Shown: in pieces, positions 55,581 through 64,000 of the stretch
Position numbering within the stretch: position 1 is the stretch's first letter
How the letters are laid out: every line of letters starts with the position of its first letter
Assembly (NCBI RefSeq): GCF_019649055.1
Contig: NW_026570236.1
Span: 1,240,001-1,304,000, forward strand
Length of the DNA: 64,000 bases
Direction: 5' to 3'
Source: Paramacrobiotus metropolitanus
Taxonomy: Eukaryota > Tardigrada > Eutardigrada > Parachela > Macrobiotidae
The notes under the pieces: generated by a model
What the model was told of the DNA's origin: nothing
Database searches by the model: none
What the model saw: the letters and a program-made list of their open reading frames with translations, nothing else
Program-made: the position numbers and the translations under genes

Positions 55581-56914
55581 GTTGAAAAATCCGCAATCAA
55601 CTGGCGATGTTGATTAATTTCGATGATGCTGTCATAAATCAGCATGCACACCATCATGATTGTTGTCGTCAATGGTTTAGCAAAGGAAACTGATACACTC
55701 AGATTTCCTTGTTTTATCAAGGTCAAAGGTCCGCGGCCAGTATGTCCTGGTGTAAGGTCAAAACCAAATACGGTATATCCTTGATTATATTCGGTGCGGT
55801 TGAACGGTAGTCCGCCTTGCAAACTCGGTCGGTATCCCAGAGTATCGAGCAAACCATCGTAGCACTCCAAGGATAAGTTGTGTTCAAAATGACTTATATA
55901 GGGTTTGCTAGGGAAGCTCTGACCATCCACTTCCACACTAAGTTGTGTAATGTTGAAATGTTGAAAGTTAAACGGATTCTTTTTGATGGATCCGTGAAAA
56001 TCTTCGCTATCGACAAATCCAACGAACACGACTTTGGGTATTTGCCCAATCTGTAGATTGCTGACCACGGTGCTTTGCGTCTTTTGAGGAATGTCCGACA
56101 CGCGCATAACTATCCGCTCAACATGATATTTGACGGTTTTCTTTAACAATTCACCAGCAACAGCTGTCAGAAAATCCGGTGAGGGAATGTAGCGTCGGAT
56201 AGACAACCGAGCATTGCGAATGAAGGGCTTAAACGTTTTCGTGGCATCTTTATCCCACACACGCAGGGCAAATTCAGGGCGGCTGACTACCAGACGGATG
56301 TTCACAGGAACCCCTGTGCACAGTGGTTTGCTTTGGTCAAACAAGTCCGAAAATAGTCTTCCAGAAAGTTGAACATATTGTCCGGTTTGAAATAAAGCCT
56401 TACGGCTCTTTTCTCCTTGATTAGACGTCTCATCGTTATGTTTGGCGGGCGTGTCCAAATAGAATGCAGCCGAAGTCAACTGGCTACTTTGAGCCTCTTT
56501 GCTATGCGATAGCAATGACTCAAAGTATGCTCGGTATGGATAGAACGTGGCGGCATCCGAGATCAGTCGATTGGCTACCGTTACATGACAGGATGAGAAG
56601 AGCGAGTGCAAGAAATTATTGACCGGTGCCACCCCATCATCCGCGGTTACCAATTCCCAGTCACCGGTAGTTTTACGCACTTTGATGCCCACTTCCAACT
56701 CCAATATCATATCTGCCAAACTGAGCAGACCAGCCGTACTAGGTGGTATAAAGAAATTAATGTCACCAGCGGATCCATTGTCGGTCAAAATAGTTGTAGG
56801 GTTCAGTTTCTCGTGTTCGGTACGCCAGCGGTCGGTCAATGTAGCCGGCAAGGCAAACAGCTGATTTTCCAGCTGCATGGCCGGTTCGGAATGTTCCATC
56901 ATGAGCAGTGCCAT
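55577..56914 (-). CDS. Major capsid (hexon-like, double jelly-roll) protein
   Basis: Intact 445-codon frame, the longest in the element. It has the composition and length of the metazoan Polinton/adintovirus hexon family (often annotated as F54H12.2-like). Matching features include an early DINFFIPPSTAGLLSLADM segment, TFYPYRAYFESLLS, a central KTFKPFIRNARLSIRRY, YHVERIVMR, VFVGFVDSEDFHGSIKKNPF and the end block GYTVFGFDLTPG. Double jelly-roll proteins form the trimeric hexons of icosahedral capsids. The gene starts 3 bp after the core-like gene stop and overlaps the protease start by 4 bp. No frameshift. Confidence 0.87.
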   Translation of the reverse strand: MALLMMEHSEPAMQLENQLFALPATLTDRWRTEHEKLNPTTILTDNGSAGDINFFIPPSTAGLLSLADMILELEVGIKVRKTTGDWELVTADDGVAPVNNFLHSLFSSCHVTVANRLISDAATFYPYRAYFESLLSHSKEAQSSQLTSAAFYLDTPAKHNDETSNQGEKSRKALFQTGQYVQLSGRLFSDLFDQSKPLCTGVPVNIRLVVSRPEFALRVWDKDATKTFKPFIRNARLSIRRYIPSPDFLTAVAGELLKKTVKYHVERIVMRVSDIPQKTQSTVVSNLQIGQIPKVVFVGFVDSEDFHGSIKKNPFNFQHFNITQLSVEVDGQSFPSKPYISHFEHNLSLECYDGLLDTLGYRPSLQGGLPFNRTEYNQGYTVFGFDLTPGHTGRGPLTLIKQGNLSVSVSFAKPLTTTIMMVCMLIYDSIIEINQHRQLIADFST

Positions 56915-56917
56915 TGT

Positions 56918-57304
56918 TTAGAAAAAGTCCGGAATGCTGGTTGGCGGAATACGTTTAATGCGATGTACTTTACGTTTAACACGTTGTTTCTTCCGAACGC
57001 CTTCTCCTTCTTGCGAAACTAGGCGTTTACCAATCGCCGCTCCTGCTTCTTTAATAACCCCGGTTGCCGCATCTTGCAAGTGAGGGGTGGCGGCTTCCAG
57101 AGCAGCTTTAGCATGCGGCGCTGCTCTACGCAGTATCGGTTTGGCAAAGTTGGTAATTTTGGCAAATAAATTCTTCAAAATTTGTGGGAACCCGGATCCA
57201 TTTTGTAGTGTGCCACGATAGCGAATGAGAGCACTTCCTCCCGTTTGGCTCACGAAAACGTTTTCGTAGCGTCGCGGGTCTGGGACATAGGCGACGAGGG
57301 GCAT
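56918..57304 (-). CDS. Basic virion-core-like protein
   Basis: 128 codons. A glycine-containing segment (LQNGSGFPQILKNLFAKI) is followed by amphipathic, Ala-rich helices (HAKAALEAATPHLQDAATG) and a strongly basic tail (RKKQRVKRKVHRIKRI). Small proteins of this layout lie between penton and hexon genes in adintovirus-like elements and are compared with adenovirus core/pX or pVI proteins, which bind DNA or membranes. Function is inferred from position and charge. Start ATG at 57,304 lies 2 bp past the penton-like stop. Confidence 0.7.
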   Translation of the reverse strand: MPLVAYVPDPRRYENVFVSQTGGSALIRYRGTLQNGSGFPQILKNLFAKITNFAKPILRRAAPHAKAALEAATPHLQDAATGVIKEAGAAIGKRLVSQEGEGVRKKQRVKRKVHRIKRIPPTSIPDFF

Positions 57305-57306
57305 TT

Positions 57307-58269
57307 TCAGTATAAGCGTTGTGGTCGAAAATGTAATTTTACTAGTGATTTTCCCGTCTGAAATTTAGCGTCGTCACCCAGGTCGTTGGCAATAGTTAAG
57401 TGAATAGTTTCGAAATGTTGGCGTAATACGGGAACATAGTGGGGAATGTCGAAACGTGCTTCCACAATTTGGTTGACCTCCCTCTAATAGGTACAGCGCG
57501 CAAAACTGCGCGGCAGTATCACCAATCAGGCTGTAGTCTGCAACATCACTGTACAGAAACAGGCTTTGGTTCCCCAGCATGGTGTTCACCGGTCGTTCCG
57601 ACAAGAAGGTGGTCAGTTTAGGTGGAGGAGCTTTACTGAGGAATGACAAGTACTTGATGCTACTGGTTTTGGTAACAAACGGAAAGGGTCCCAGTGCATT
57701 GGAGTGAGTTTCTGCGGGTACATCTGGTTTAAATTCCGCTTGTTCAAACCCGAGTATTTTTTGCAAGGTAACGGATCCAGGGGGAAACGTAACTGACACT
57801 CGATCGTTGCCAATAAGCAGTTTCACTCGGTGGTTTGTTGAGGTTAAAAATTGCAAGTTGAAAGCTTTGTTATCCGGCAAAGCACTTTTATCCTGATGTA
57901 GAGCGTCATCCACCATGTACGGTCCGATTGTAGGAGCTAAGTTGTTGACGGTTTGCAGTAAAAGCTCGGCATTCTTATAATTTCCGGGAGGAACCGTCAA
58001 AATTTCTTGGTGCACAACGTAATTGACGCTATCAATAAAGTCTTCTTCTTTTTAACCCGAAATTCGCGGACAATATCCAGTTGAATTTTTTGCTCGGTAG
58101 GTAGAGTATAGAAAGAATTTAAATACTGCAGTTCCACCAGGGCCATTTCCCATTTGCCCTTCAAGGTAATGGGATGCTTCAGTTTGGTAGTCCAGTTGGA
58201 GGGCGTGTTGGCCGCTTCTGTGGCGACATCACTGGGTAAGGTTATGTAGAAAGGCGCTCCTTCAAACAT
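57307..58269 (-). CDS. Penton-like minor capsid protein (two frameshifts)
   Basis: The ATG at 58,269 lies inside the end of the integrase gene. The first frame begins FEGAPFYITLPSD and WTTKLKHPITLKG. The frame then shifts near 58,035-58,055, at an AAAAAGAAGAAG run, and continues with EILTVPPGNYKNAELLL through LYSDVADYSLIGDTAAQ. It shifts again near 57,475-57,485 before a C-terminal block typical of these pentons, ending at 57,307. A single jelly-roll penton seals capsid vertices in adintovirus-like elements. Both breaks fall at short repeats, so they may be assembly indels or real inactivation. Confidence 0.75.
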
Positions 58270-59294
58270 GATAGTGGTTCCCAAGAATCGTGTTCGGGTC
58301 CGTAACCTAACCAACGGACTAATGCTTTCTTTCCGCGCCGCTTAACAATAAAATCAATTGCGTGTTCCTTATGCTGTGGATTCGAGACTGGTGACAGTTC
58401 ATGCTCATAAAACGTTCCTTTAATAACTTCATCTTGGTAATCCTTCAAACGATAGACCGGAATACGATGCGGGATCACCTGATGGATGTAGAAGATTTCT
58501 TCTTTGAAACGGTAAGTATACCCTTTTTCCACCTTTGTTTTATGCACCGCAATCCGCACGGCATCACCGACTTTGTACCGTGGCTTCTTGACGTCTTTGT
58601 GCTTGTACAAAGCATTGTACACTGCCAACGAATTGTCTTGCCGTACATCACTGGGTCGCATACCATGCGCACGGTGTTTGGAATGGTTGTACGAGTACAC
58701 CAGGTCTTGCATTTTGTCAATATAGCGCGTCGATAAGCGGGACCGAAACAATCGAAATATCCGCGTTTTGATGGTTCGAATAACGCGCTCCGCCATGGAA
58801 CACTTGATGTCTTCGTTCTCGGAAGTGAAGAACTGAATTTGTTTGTCTTTCAAGTACTTGGCCACCGTTCTATTCAACATCTCAGTCCCTTTATCATATT
58901 GCAGTTTTTCCGGCTCTCCCAAATCATTGAACGCATTGGTTAGCGCTTCCTTGGTATCAGCACCCGTTTTGGTTTTCAGAGGTTGAATACTGAGTTTCTT
59001 GGAAAAACAATCAATAACAAACAGCAAATATTTGTATCCATCGTTTTCCTTCGAATACTTGGCTAGATCGGCCAGATCCGCTTGATACTGTTGGCGGAGG
59101 TTAGTTGTTATTATGCGGTTGCGCGGGAAGCGTTTGCGTGATTCTTTGTTGACAGTGTAGGCATCGATCTCCTGCAAGATCGCCTGTGCTTTCCGTTTGT
59201 CGGCTCTGGTCTTTAAACTTTTTCGGAACCTGTCGACGCCGCCAAGACTTCCGGGATCGCGAGGGTTCAGATATTTTTTCATCAGTTTCTCCAT
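58242..59294 (-). CDS. Retroviral-type (rve) integrase with chromodomain
   Basis: 350 codons, intact. It opens with NPRDPGSLGGVDRFRKS, characteristic of Polinton/adintovirus integrases. The DDE core has D73 (YQADLADL), D134 (LQYDKGTEM) and E169 (CSMAERVIRTIK), with 34 residues between the last two. The C-terminal half has a KVGDAVRI SH3-like part and ends with a chromodomain, IDFIVKRRGKKALVRWLGYG then HDSWEP. It would join the TIR ends to host DNA with a 6-bp stagger, matching the observed CGGTTC duplication. The chromodomain may guide insertion to modified histones. A basic leader frame further upstream (to 59,388) is probably untranslated. Confidence 0.93.
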   Translation of the reverse strand: MEKLMKKYLNPRDPGSLGGVDRFRKSLKTRADKRKAQAILQEIDAYTVNKESRKRFPRNRIITTNLRQQYQADLADLAKYSKENDGYKYLLFVIDCFSKKLSIQPLKTKTGADTKEALTNAFNDLGEPEKLQYDKGTEMLNRTVAKYLKDKQIQFFTSENEDIKCSMAERVIRTIKTRIFRLFRSRLSTRYIDKMQDLVYSYNHSKHRAHGMRPSDVRQDNSLAVYNALYKHKDVKKPRYKVGDAVRIAVHKTKVEKGYTYRFKEEIFYIHQVIPHRIPVYRLKDYQDEVIKGTFYEHELSPVSNPQHKEHAIDFIVKRRGKKALVRWLGYGPEHDSWEPLSCLKERLST

Positions 59295-59380
59295 TATTGC
59301 AACAACTGGATACGCAATTGATCTTAAATATCCGACACAGTCGCAATACAGTAGGAAGAAAGCTGGACATTATGGTAAGG

Positions 59381-60033
59381 TTATCCACTGAATCCTATGT
59401 TGACCACTACCACTTTGAACAGTTCGGGAACGCAGTTTCCGACCGGTATCTTCGTTGGCACTTTCCGTTTTCCTTTTCCAATGGATAATGGAAACAAGGG
59501 TACACGGCGTTGTTTACGGCTATTTGGATGATCGTCCGCGGTTTTACGCTTTCGTCCTTTTGCTGGCAGTGTTGGTGGAAACAAGGCGACACGACCATGT
59601 TTTATTGGACCATCTCGATCGTCTTCCAGATACCTTTTTTGCCCTTTGGTTGGCAACGTCGATGGAAATAATTGTGGGCGCGGTTGCTTTGGCACTTGTT
59701 CTATTTCATCTTCGTCAGTTCTTTTGCGTTTGCGAAACTTTTCCAGCTCTTGTTGTACTCCTAATGGTGCCGGTTGCAACACGGTTTCATCGGAGAATTG
59801 CACAGGGTTTTCGTCAGGTAAGACTTTTGTTTCAATGCTAAGAAACGCTCCAAAATGCTTGTTAGCAGGTCGGCTTTCTCATACTCGTTTATATCGGTTC
59901 GTCTTAAGGTTTTGGCAACAAGTTCGTCCAAAGAAACAACAGCTCTGGCTTCCGGAGGTTCTTTGTTAACTTGTATTTTCTCATGCAGGCGCTCTTCCAT
60001 AATGCGTCTAGGAACAATATAGTACTCATCCAT
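59381..60033 (-). CDS. Basic repeat protein with acidic N-terminus (one frameshift)
   Basis: The ATG at 60,033 begins MDEYYIVPRRIMEERLHEKI and reaches EKADLLTSILERFLALKQK. The frame then changes near 59,823-59,826, at AAAA, and continues with three imperfect repeats of about 28 residues: PQLFPSTLPTKGQKR, VALFPPTLPAKGRKRK and VPLFPLSIGKGKRK. The N-terminal half resembles an uncharacterised conserved Polinton protein ('EKA.LL..IL.RFL'). The basic repeats suggest DNA or RNA binding or nuclear localisation, comparable in charge to a virion core protein. The start overlaps the end of the upstream gene by 8 bp. Confidence 0.6.
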
Positions 60034-60352
60034 TTCCAATCAACGATGTTAGGACCCCAGCAATAACCGGTAAGATAGCCCCAATAAATCCTCCTTGTTG
60101 TAAGATTATTCGCTTTTGTTTGAGAGGATAGCGTCGCAGTGCAATGAGCTTTAATGCTTTGCGATGGCGTTTACATTTATCCATTTGGGATGGTGTCAAT
60201 GCGACAGTATTTTTTACAATGTTGACGGCGATTTCTTCCAAAGCTTTCATCTGCGGTTTACTCATGTAACTCATCAGAACGCGTCGTTGTCGCGGTTTTA
60301 AATTCTGTAGGGTGATGATAAAGGGTGCTAACGATTTTACGCGTTCCGACAT
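60026..60352 (-). CDS. Small basic protein with hydrophobic Gly-rich tail (pVI/minor-virion-like)
   Basis: The ATG at 60,352 gives 108 residues. A helical, Lys/Arg-rich body (LKPRQRRVLMSYMSKPQMK, KCKRHRKALKLIALRRYPLK) is followed by IILQQGGFIGAILPVIAGVL, a short hydrophobic glycine-rich end. Proteins of this layout (basic body, QKGG-type motif, hydrophobic tail) are regular in Polinton/adintovirus late modules and may act as membrane-active minor virion proteins. The longer in-frame extension to 60,442 overlaps the ATPase gene and is not needed. Confidence 0.6.
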   Translation of the reverse strand: MSERVKSLAPFIITLQNLKPRQRRVLMSYMSKPQMKALEEIAVNIVKNTVALTPSQMDKCKRHRKALKLIALRRYPLKQKRIILQQGGFIGAILPVIAGVLTSLIGNG

Positions 60353-61022
60353 TTTGGCAGTTGTGACGAATTTCGATCCAAATAAATCCTCATGTGCTCG
60401 TTGGGAAAGATATGGGAGCGAATACGTAAGTATTCTGGGCACGTTGGTCGCAAGTCCAAAATTAAAGGTTGGTACGGTAGTGCAGTGACCTTACTATAAG
60501 CAGTAACCAGTTGCTTCAGTCCGGTCTGTCTGGCCAATAATGCTATTTGATTTACATCTCTCACGTTTTTGAAAAGGACTAGATACTGTAGATTGAGGGT
60601 AATGTCCCGCATGACCTTGCCTTGCTTAAATAGATTTTGTAGAAGCACGATAACTGAAACATTTTTGTGATGGATTCCGCGTGTAAAAGATTGGCACACC
60701 GCACGTCTTTGCAGAGATCAGTCGCCAAGTCGTCAATAACAACTAATGTAGGCACCTTTTCATCTAGTGACTCGGAACAGGCAAAGAATTCGTCCAATCC
60801 TTTAATAAATTCTATAAAAGGGTTTGCAGATAGTAGCTTTTCGAATCCACTTTGCCAAGCACCGTAACAATAGATAATTTTTGTTGGTGGTTTATCAATC
60901 ATGCGGTTCCGTTGCTCAATTAATGAGAAAACAAACTCTGATTTACCCGACATGGTCGGTCCACAAACACACATCCCAAAGGGCGCACTGAGGCGCGGAT
61001 ATTCTTTAACAGTACTATACAT
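60337..61022 (-). CDS. FtsK/HerA-type (A32-like) genome-packaging ATPase (one frameshift)
   Basis: It starts at ATG 61,022. Walker A is GPTMSGKS (residues 21-28) and Walker B TLVVIDDL (92-99). The frame changes near 60,685-60,695, after which GIHHKNVSVIVLLQNLF and LNLQYLVLF (with the conserved glutamine and asparagine sensor-type region) follow to a stop at 60,337. This order is that of the packaging ATPases of Polintons, virophages and large DNA viruses, which pump DNA into capsids. It is the outermost minus-strand gene, so its promoter must lie in 61,023-61,677 or the TIR. Confidence 0.87.
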
Positions 61023-61677
61023 TTTTGAAAATAATGTTTTCAGTATTGTTCTACGTGCTTAAATGGCGAATTCAGCAAATTAAGTAATCTGATGTTGAAA
61101 TTAGAAGCTATCCACCGCTCCGCACATGGTTTCTCGATTGGTATTCCTTGCTTCAGCCAGCAGAAAAGGTGACACCTTTTCAGCGCTCTTCTGTTCATGT
61201 TCATGTCTGCACAAAAACAATAACGAGTCTATTTAAGCACTGCAAACACAACACAAGGTGCATAACATGGTTGGGCTATAGCATATGCTTCCGGACGCTG
61301 TTGGCGTCCAGAAGAAATGCGAAAAAGTTTTGTTAGTGATTCTGTACGTGTTATTTTTATAGTATTCGCTGCTATAATCATTACGGAAGGAATAGGAAAA
61401 GTCCTACAAAGTGATTCCTGGAATCAGACATTACGTAATATGACGCTATAACTCACATCCTGCGTTCCGTCTCTTCGACAAAGGTGAGGCAATAAAGATA
61501 AACGAGATGCCCGATAAAAAATGTAACCCTAAGTCCTTTGTTCAGACCGCAGATCCCGGAATACCATGTGGAGGGTACCCGATGTCCGCAATAACGACCA
61601 TTCCGTATTTCGGGAGTTCTTCGACACGAAAAAGGGTGGATCTACGGTGCTTAAATACTTGCAAATAGTGGGAAGCA
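61023..61677. promoter_or_regulatory. Non-coding leader between the ATPase gene and the right TIR
   Basis: 650 bp with no credible coding frame. It is the only space upstream of the eight co-directional late-type genes, and so probably carries their promoter and leader. No TATA box stands out. Confidence 0.4.
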
Positions 61678-62612
61678 CTGCTGGCCTTTGATAGCAATGG
61701 CACCCTGGGCGTTTTGGAATCCAAACTTTACAGAGCCTGGTTTTCACACATTAAAACGTTTTGTATCCAGAAACTGGAATTGTAGTGTTTGCAATTTCTT
61801 TTGTCACATGTACCGACGAAACATTGTTTGATATTGTGGTTTTTTATTTACAAAATGATGCCATGATAAACGGAGTTGTTTATGACGACATATATTAAGT
61901 AAAGCTGGTAAATCAAATGCAATAAAGCTTTAAATAATGCAATTAAATATCCACACAAACAGAACGAAATCTGACGCAAGATCGGAATTCTGGGTGAAAC
62001 GAAAGTAAACCAAACAAACATTTACTTCTTTCCCCTTACCCGTTATTCCGTTAGAGCTTGAAAGTAATTGGCTATCAATCCTGGTTAATCCATGGAATAG
62101 TACAACAATATCATATCAACACCCGGTAAACAAATCAGTAGCAGTTGCAATGGTTCAAAAAAAGATTGGATAGTATACAATGGCCGAAAACAGTTTTCTT
62201 CCGTAACTTTCAGATAGAATGCACACATGTTTGTAATTACCAACTAGATTTTCATAGGCCAATGCATATCTGTTATTATGCGACTGGTAGCTTGGCACCA
62301 GGTACGCGTTACCATGGTAACGGTACCTGTACCATGTACTCTGGGCCATGTACCATGGTACATGGTACATTCAATCACGACATACTGTGTTGTGGTCAGC
62401 ATACAAATCAAATTTACAAAATTATTTCCATTTATCCACATATCCGTGCAGATGCACATGCACAGGTGTATCGTATACTTGTGCGCATGTGTGCAATTGC
62501 AAATGCACTTATACATATGCGCATGTGTGCAAATCCTCATACACACTTGCGCATCCGTGCAAATGCAAATGCACATGCGCAGAATTGGCGTGAGTTAAAC
62601 AAACGTACTACT
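61678..62612 (-). repeat. Right terminal inverted repeat of the Polinton-like element
   Basis: 935 bp, the mirror of the left TIR. It has the same inner border sequence (GGCCAGCAG) and the same palindromes (for example 62,345-62,364). A few substitutions and small indels distinguish the arms. One is a change in the terminal array, CATACACA versus CTCATACACA context near 62,540. Confidence 0.95.
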
Positions 62613-62618
62613 CGGTTC

Positions 62619-63560
62619 CGTTCTCACATAGACTGATAGTCTTAATTTCTGGGAACAGTTCACACCAGTTCCCGTAATTTCCGTTCATTCAGCTGACCTG
62701 ATCAGTAGTCTCGTACTGCACAAACACAATGGGCAAACATTCCAGGGGCAGTTTTGGTGGTCGTGCTTCGTTTTCATACGCTCACGTGTCCCTTCCTTGT
62801 CAGCAATTTTGCGCACATGCACCGAGAGTTTTTGATTACAGTAATTTGATCAGACAGTCGCAGTTTTCCACTCGCTTCCATCGAGCAGACGATGCGTTCT
62901 CGTCTTCTGCTCATGTACGAAAGTGTGCCGAAAATTTTAAAATGTGCCGAAAATTTTAAAATGCTTTAAAAGAATTGAGGGGTACGAAAGTCTCGTTATA
63001 GATCCAATCCAAACGATCCGATCGATCTTCTCCAAGTTTTGCAAGAAACGTATACGTAACTATGAGTAGCAGGTAGTACGTAAATGCAGGTCGTTTTCAC
63101 CGAATTAGAACGATTTCCACTATTTTGCTTTCAAAATATATCTTTGCAAATTTGTACGATTTAAAATTTACGATGAAATTATGCATAAGAACGCGCGAAA
63201 GCAAAAGTTCCCATGCGGTAAGCACACTAAAACCGGCCCCGGCTATGTATCACCGGCAGACTTCTCTTTAATTTACAAAGGATTCCGGGCGTTCCGGCGT
63301 GGTACAACTTCACGAAATTTGCAACTTTCAGTCCTGAAATCTATTTTAAAAAATTCAGTTTTTATTACTTACTACACTACTCTGTATTGGAATATTAACT
63401 GCTCTACGAAACAATATTTTAGAAAGTCTTTCAAGATCACGTTGAACTCATGTCTGTACCGGTACCGGCATCCGAACGATGGTCTCAGGGAAGATATTTT
63501 TGGAAAAAAAATGCATGTGGGACCCTTTTGGAACATGCTGGGTTTAATGGTGAAATCGGT
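62619..63560 (+). repeat. Right half of the interrupted dispersed repeat, plus foldback-family debris
   Basis: 62,619-62,750 continues the repeat seen uninterrupted at 48.8 kb (CTTAATTTCTGGGAACAG, CCCGTAATTTCCGTTC, GGGCAAACA). 62,965-63,245 resembles one arm of the TTAA foldback family (GGGGTACGAAAGTCTCGTTA, AAACGTATACGTAACTATGAG). 63,440-63,560 matches 48,330-48,440 (GGTCTCAGGGAAGATA-like, then GGAACATGCTG). Confidence 0.6.
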
Positions 63561-64000
63561 TTTTTAATTTGCATAGTGGTTTTTTCTAGCCGCGTTCCAC
63601 GGGGCGGCCGATCATAATATAGATCTATTTCCTTGATATTTCCTTGATAGACCGACTACATCTGCCATATGTTATATTAGGCCTGCCGGTTTCAACCGTG
63701 CGGCGGCTACGTAAAATGATGAGCCAAACTACGGAAATGTCTATAGGCGCCTTCTTCCACCCCTGTTTACTACAGGCACCCCCTTTTGCATTTGCACCGT
63801 TTTTCGGGTTTTCGGCCCTATTTTCTAACCATAAGCTTTAGGAATATTTTAGACATTGCAATACCGGGTTTGAAATATTTTTTCGCTTAGTTAAGATGAG
63901 AACTACGGAACTAGTATTCGTCGCTAGCATTCCTGATTGGGTCATGAAAATTACAAGCTTCCCTTATGCAGCCGGGTCACTTCCCTTATGCAGTATAGTG
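63561..64000. other. Window edge with a foldback-family terminus
   Basis: No gene recognised. CTTCCCTTATGCAGCCGGGTCA followed by CTTCCCTTATGCAG at 63,958-63,992 matches the GGGTCACTTCCCTTA terminus of the foldback family, so another copy ends at or near the window edge. Confidence 0.45.

Larger units (their letters stand above)
52052..62612. mobile_element. Polinton/Maverick (adintovirus-like) element, complete with TIRs and 6-bp TSD
   Basis: 10,561 bp bounded by terminal inverted repeats that begin AGTAGTACGTTTG and flanked on both sides by CGGTTC (52,046-52,051 and 62,613-62,618). A 6-bp target duplication, long TIRs with AG termini, and a rve-type integrase with chromodomain, FtsK/A32 ATPase, adenain-like protease and capsid genes are hallmarks of Polintons and their adintovirus relatives. 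The late-type genes fill 61,022-55,218 on the minus strand. The other end has a PC4-like gene (+) and a TBP-like locus (-). I found no DNA polymerase B. Several genes contain single frameshifts. Near-identical TIRs and the intact TSD imply recent insertion. Confidence 0.93.

Noticed and set aside
52052-62612. Free viral contig or bacterial contamination
   Set aside because: TIRs, a 6-bp TSD and a host repeat split exactly at the borders show a chromosomal insertion in animal DNA.
1-64000. tRNA or rRNA genes
   Set aside because: No cloverleaf with A/B boxes and no rRNA-like conserved stretch was recognised on either strand, although a dedicated scan was not possible.

Overview
The window looks like nuclear DNA of a small invertebrate animal. 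The genes have short spliced introns (about 55-120 bp), AT-rich spacers, animal gene families (omega-class GST, ATG16-like, Ig-domain and PEBP-like proteins) and a heavy load of transposons. The lineage cannot be fixed from the sequence. The compact introns and divergent kinase would suit an ecdysozoan such as a tardigrade, but that is a guess.

Layout. 1-16 kb is the gene-rich part: a two-exon divergent kinase (+), a secreted protein with two PEBP-like domains (-), a five-exon omega glutathione transferase (-), and the WD40 end of an ATG16-like autophagy gene (-). At 15.87 kb lies a signal-peptide exon (+). Its splice phase fits an Ig-domain exon at 44.05-44.87 kb, so about 28 kb between them may be one transposon-filled intron. 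That stretch holds a 123-bp tandem repeat, GTAAC-rich inverted repeats, a 645-bp foldback element with a TAA target duplication, a decayed Ty3/Gypsy pol (23-26 kb), and a patchwork of Ty3/Gypsy-like sequence (26.9-39 kb) whose pol lies on the minus strand and gag-like part on the plus strand. It also holds two further foldback elements and most of a third. The Gypsy-like patchwork is saturated with the hexamer AGGTCA.

From 45 to 52 kb there are only repeats and foldback elements. At 52,052-62,612 sits the most striking object: a complete 10.56-kb Polinton/Maverick (adintovirus-like) element with about 934-bp terminal inverted repeats and a perfect 6-bp target duplication (CGGTTC). A related repeat at about 48.8 kb preserves the site without the insertion. 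The element carries a late-type module, all on the minus strand and tightly packed: FtsK/A32-type packaging ATPase, small basic and hydrophobic proteins, integrase with chromodomain, penton-like and hexon-like capsid proteins, a core-like protein and an adenain-like protease. Where a protein-primed DNA polymerase B would be expected I find none. Instead there is a divergently transcribed pair: a plus-strand gene with two PC4-like (p15) single-strand DNA-binding/coactivator domains, and a minus-strand locus encoding an unrecognised conserved-looking domain followed by an evident TATA-binding-protein homologue with both TBP repeats. Palindromic GGTACC-type motifs in the promoter between this pair recur in both terminal repeats. 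The element therefore appears to carry its own transcription-initiation proteins and matching cis sites. I know of no described animal Polinton with this combination.

Several of the element's genes are broken by single frameshifts, several of them at homopolymers, and the ATG16-like gene appears to have one too. Assembly indels are a serious alternative to genuine decay.
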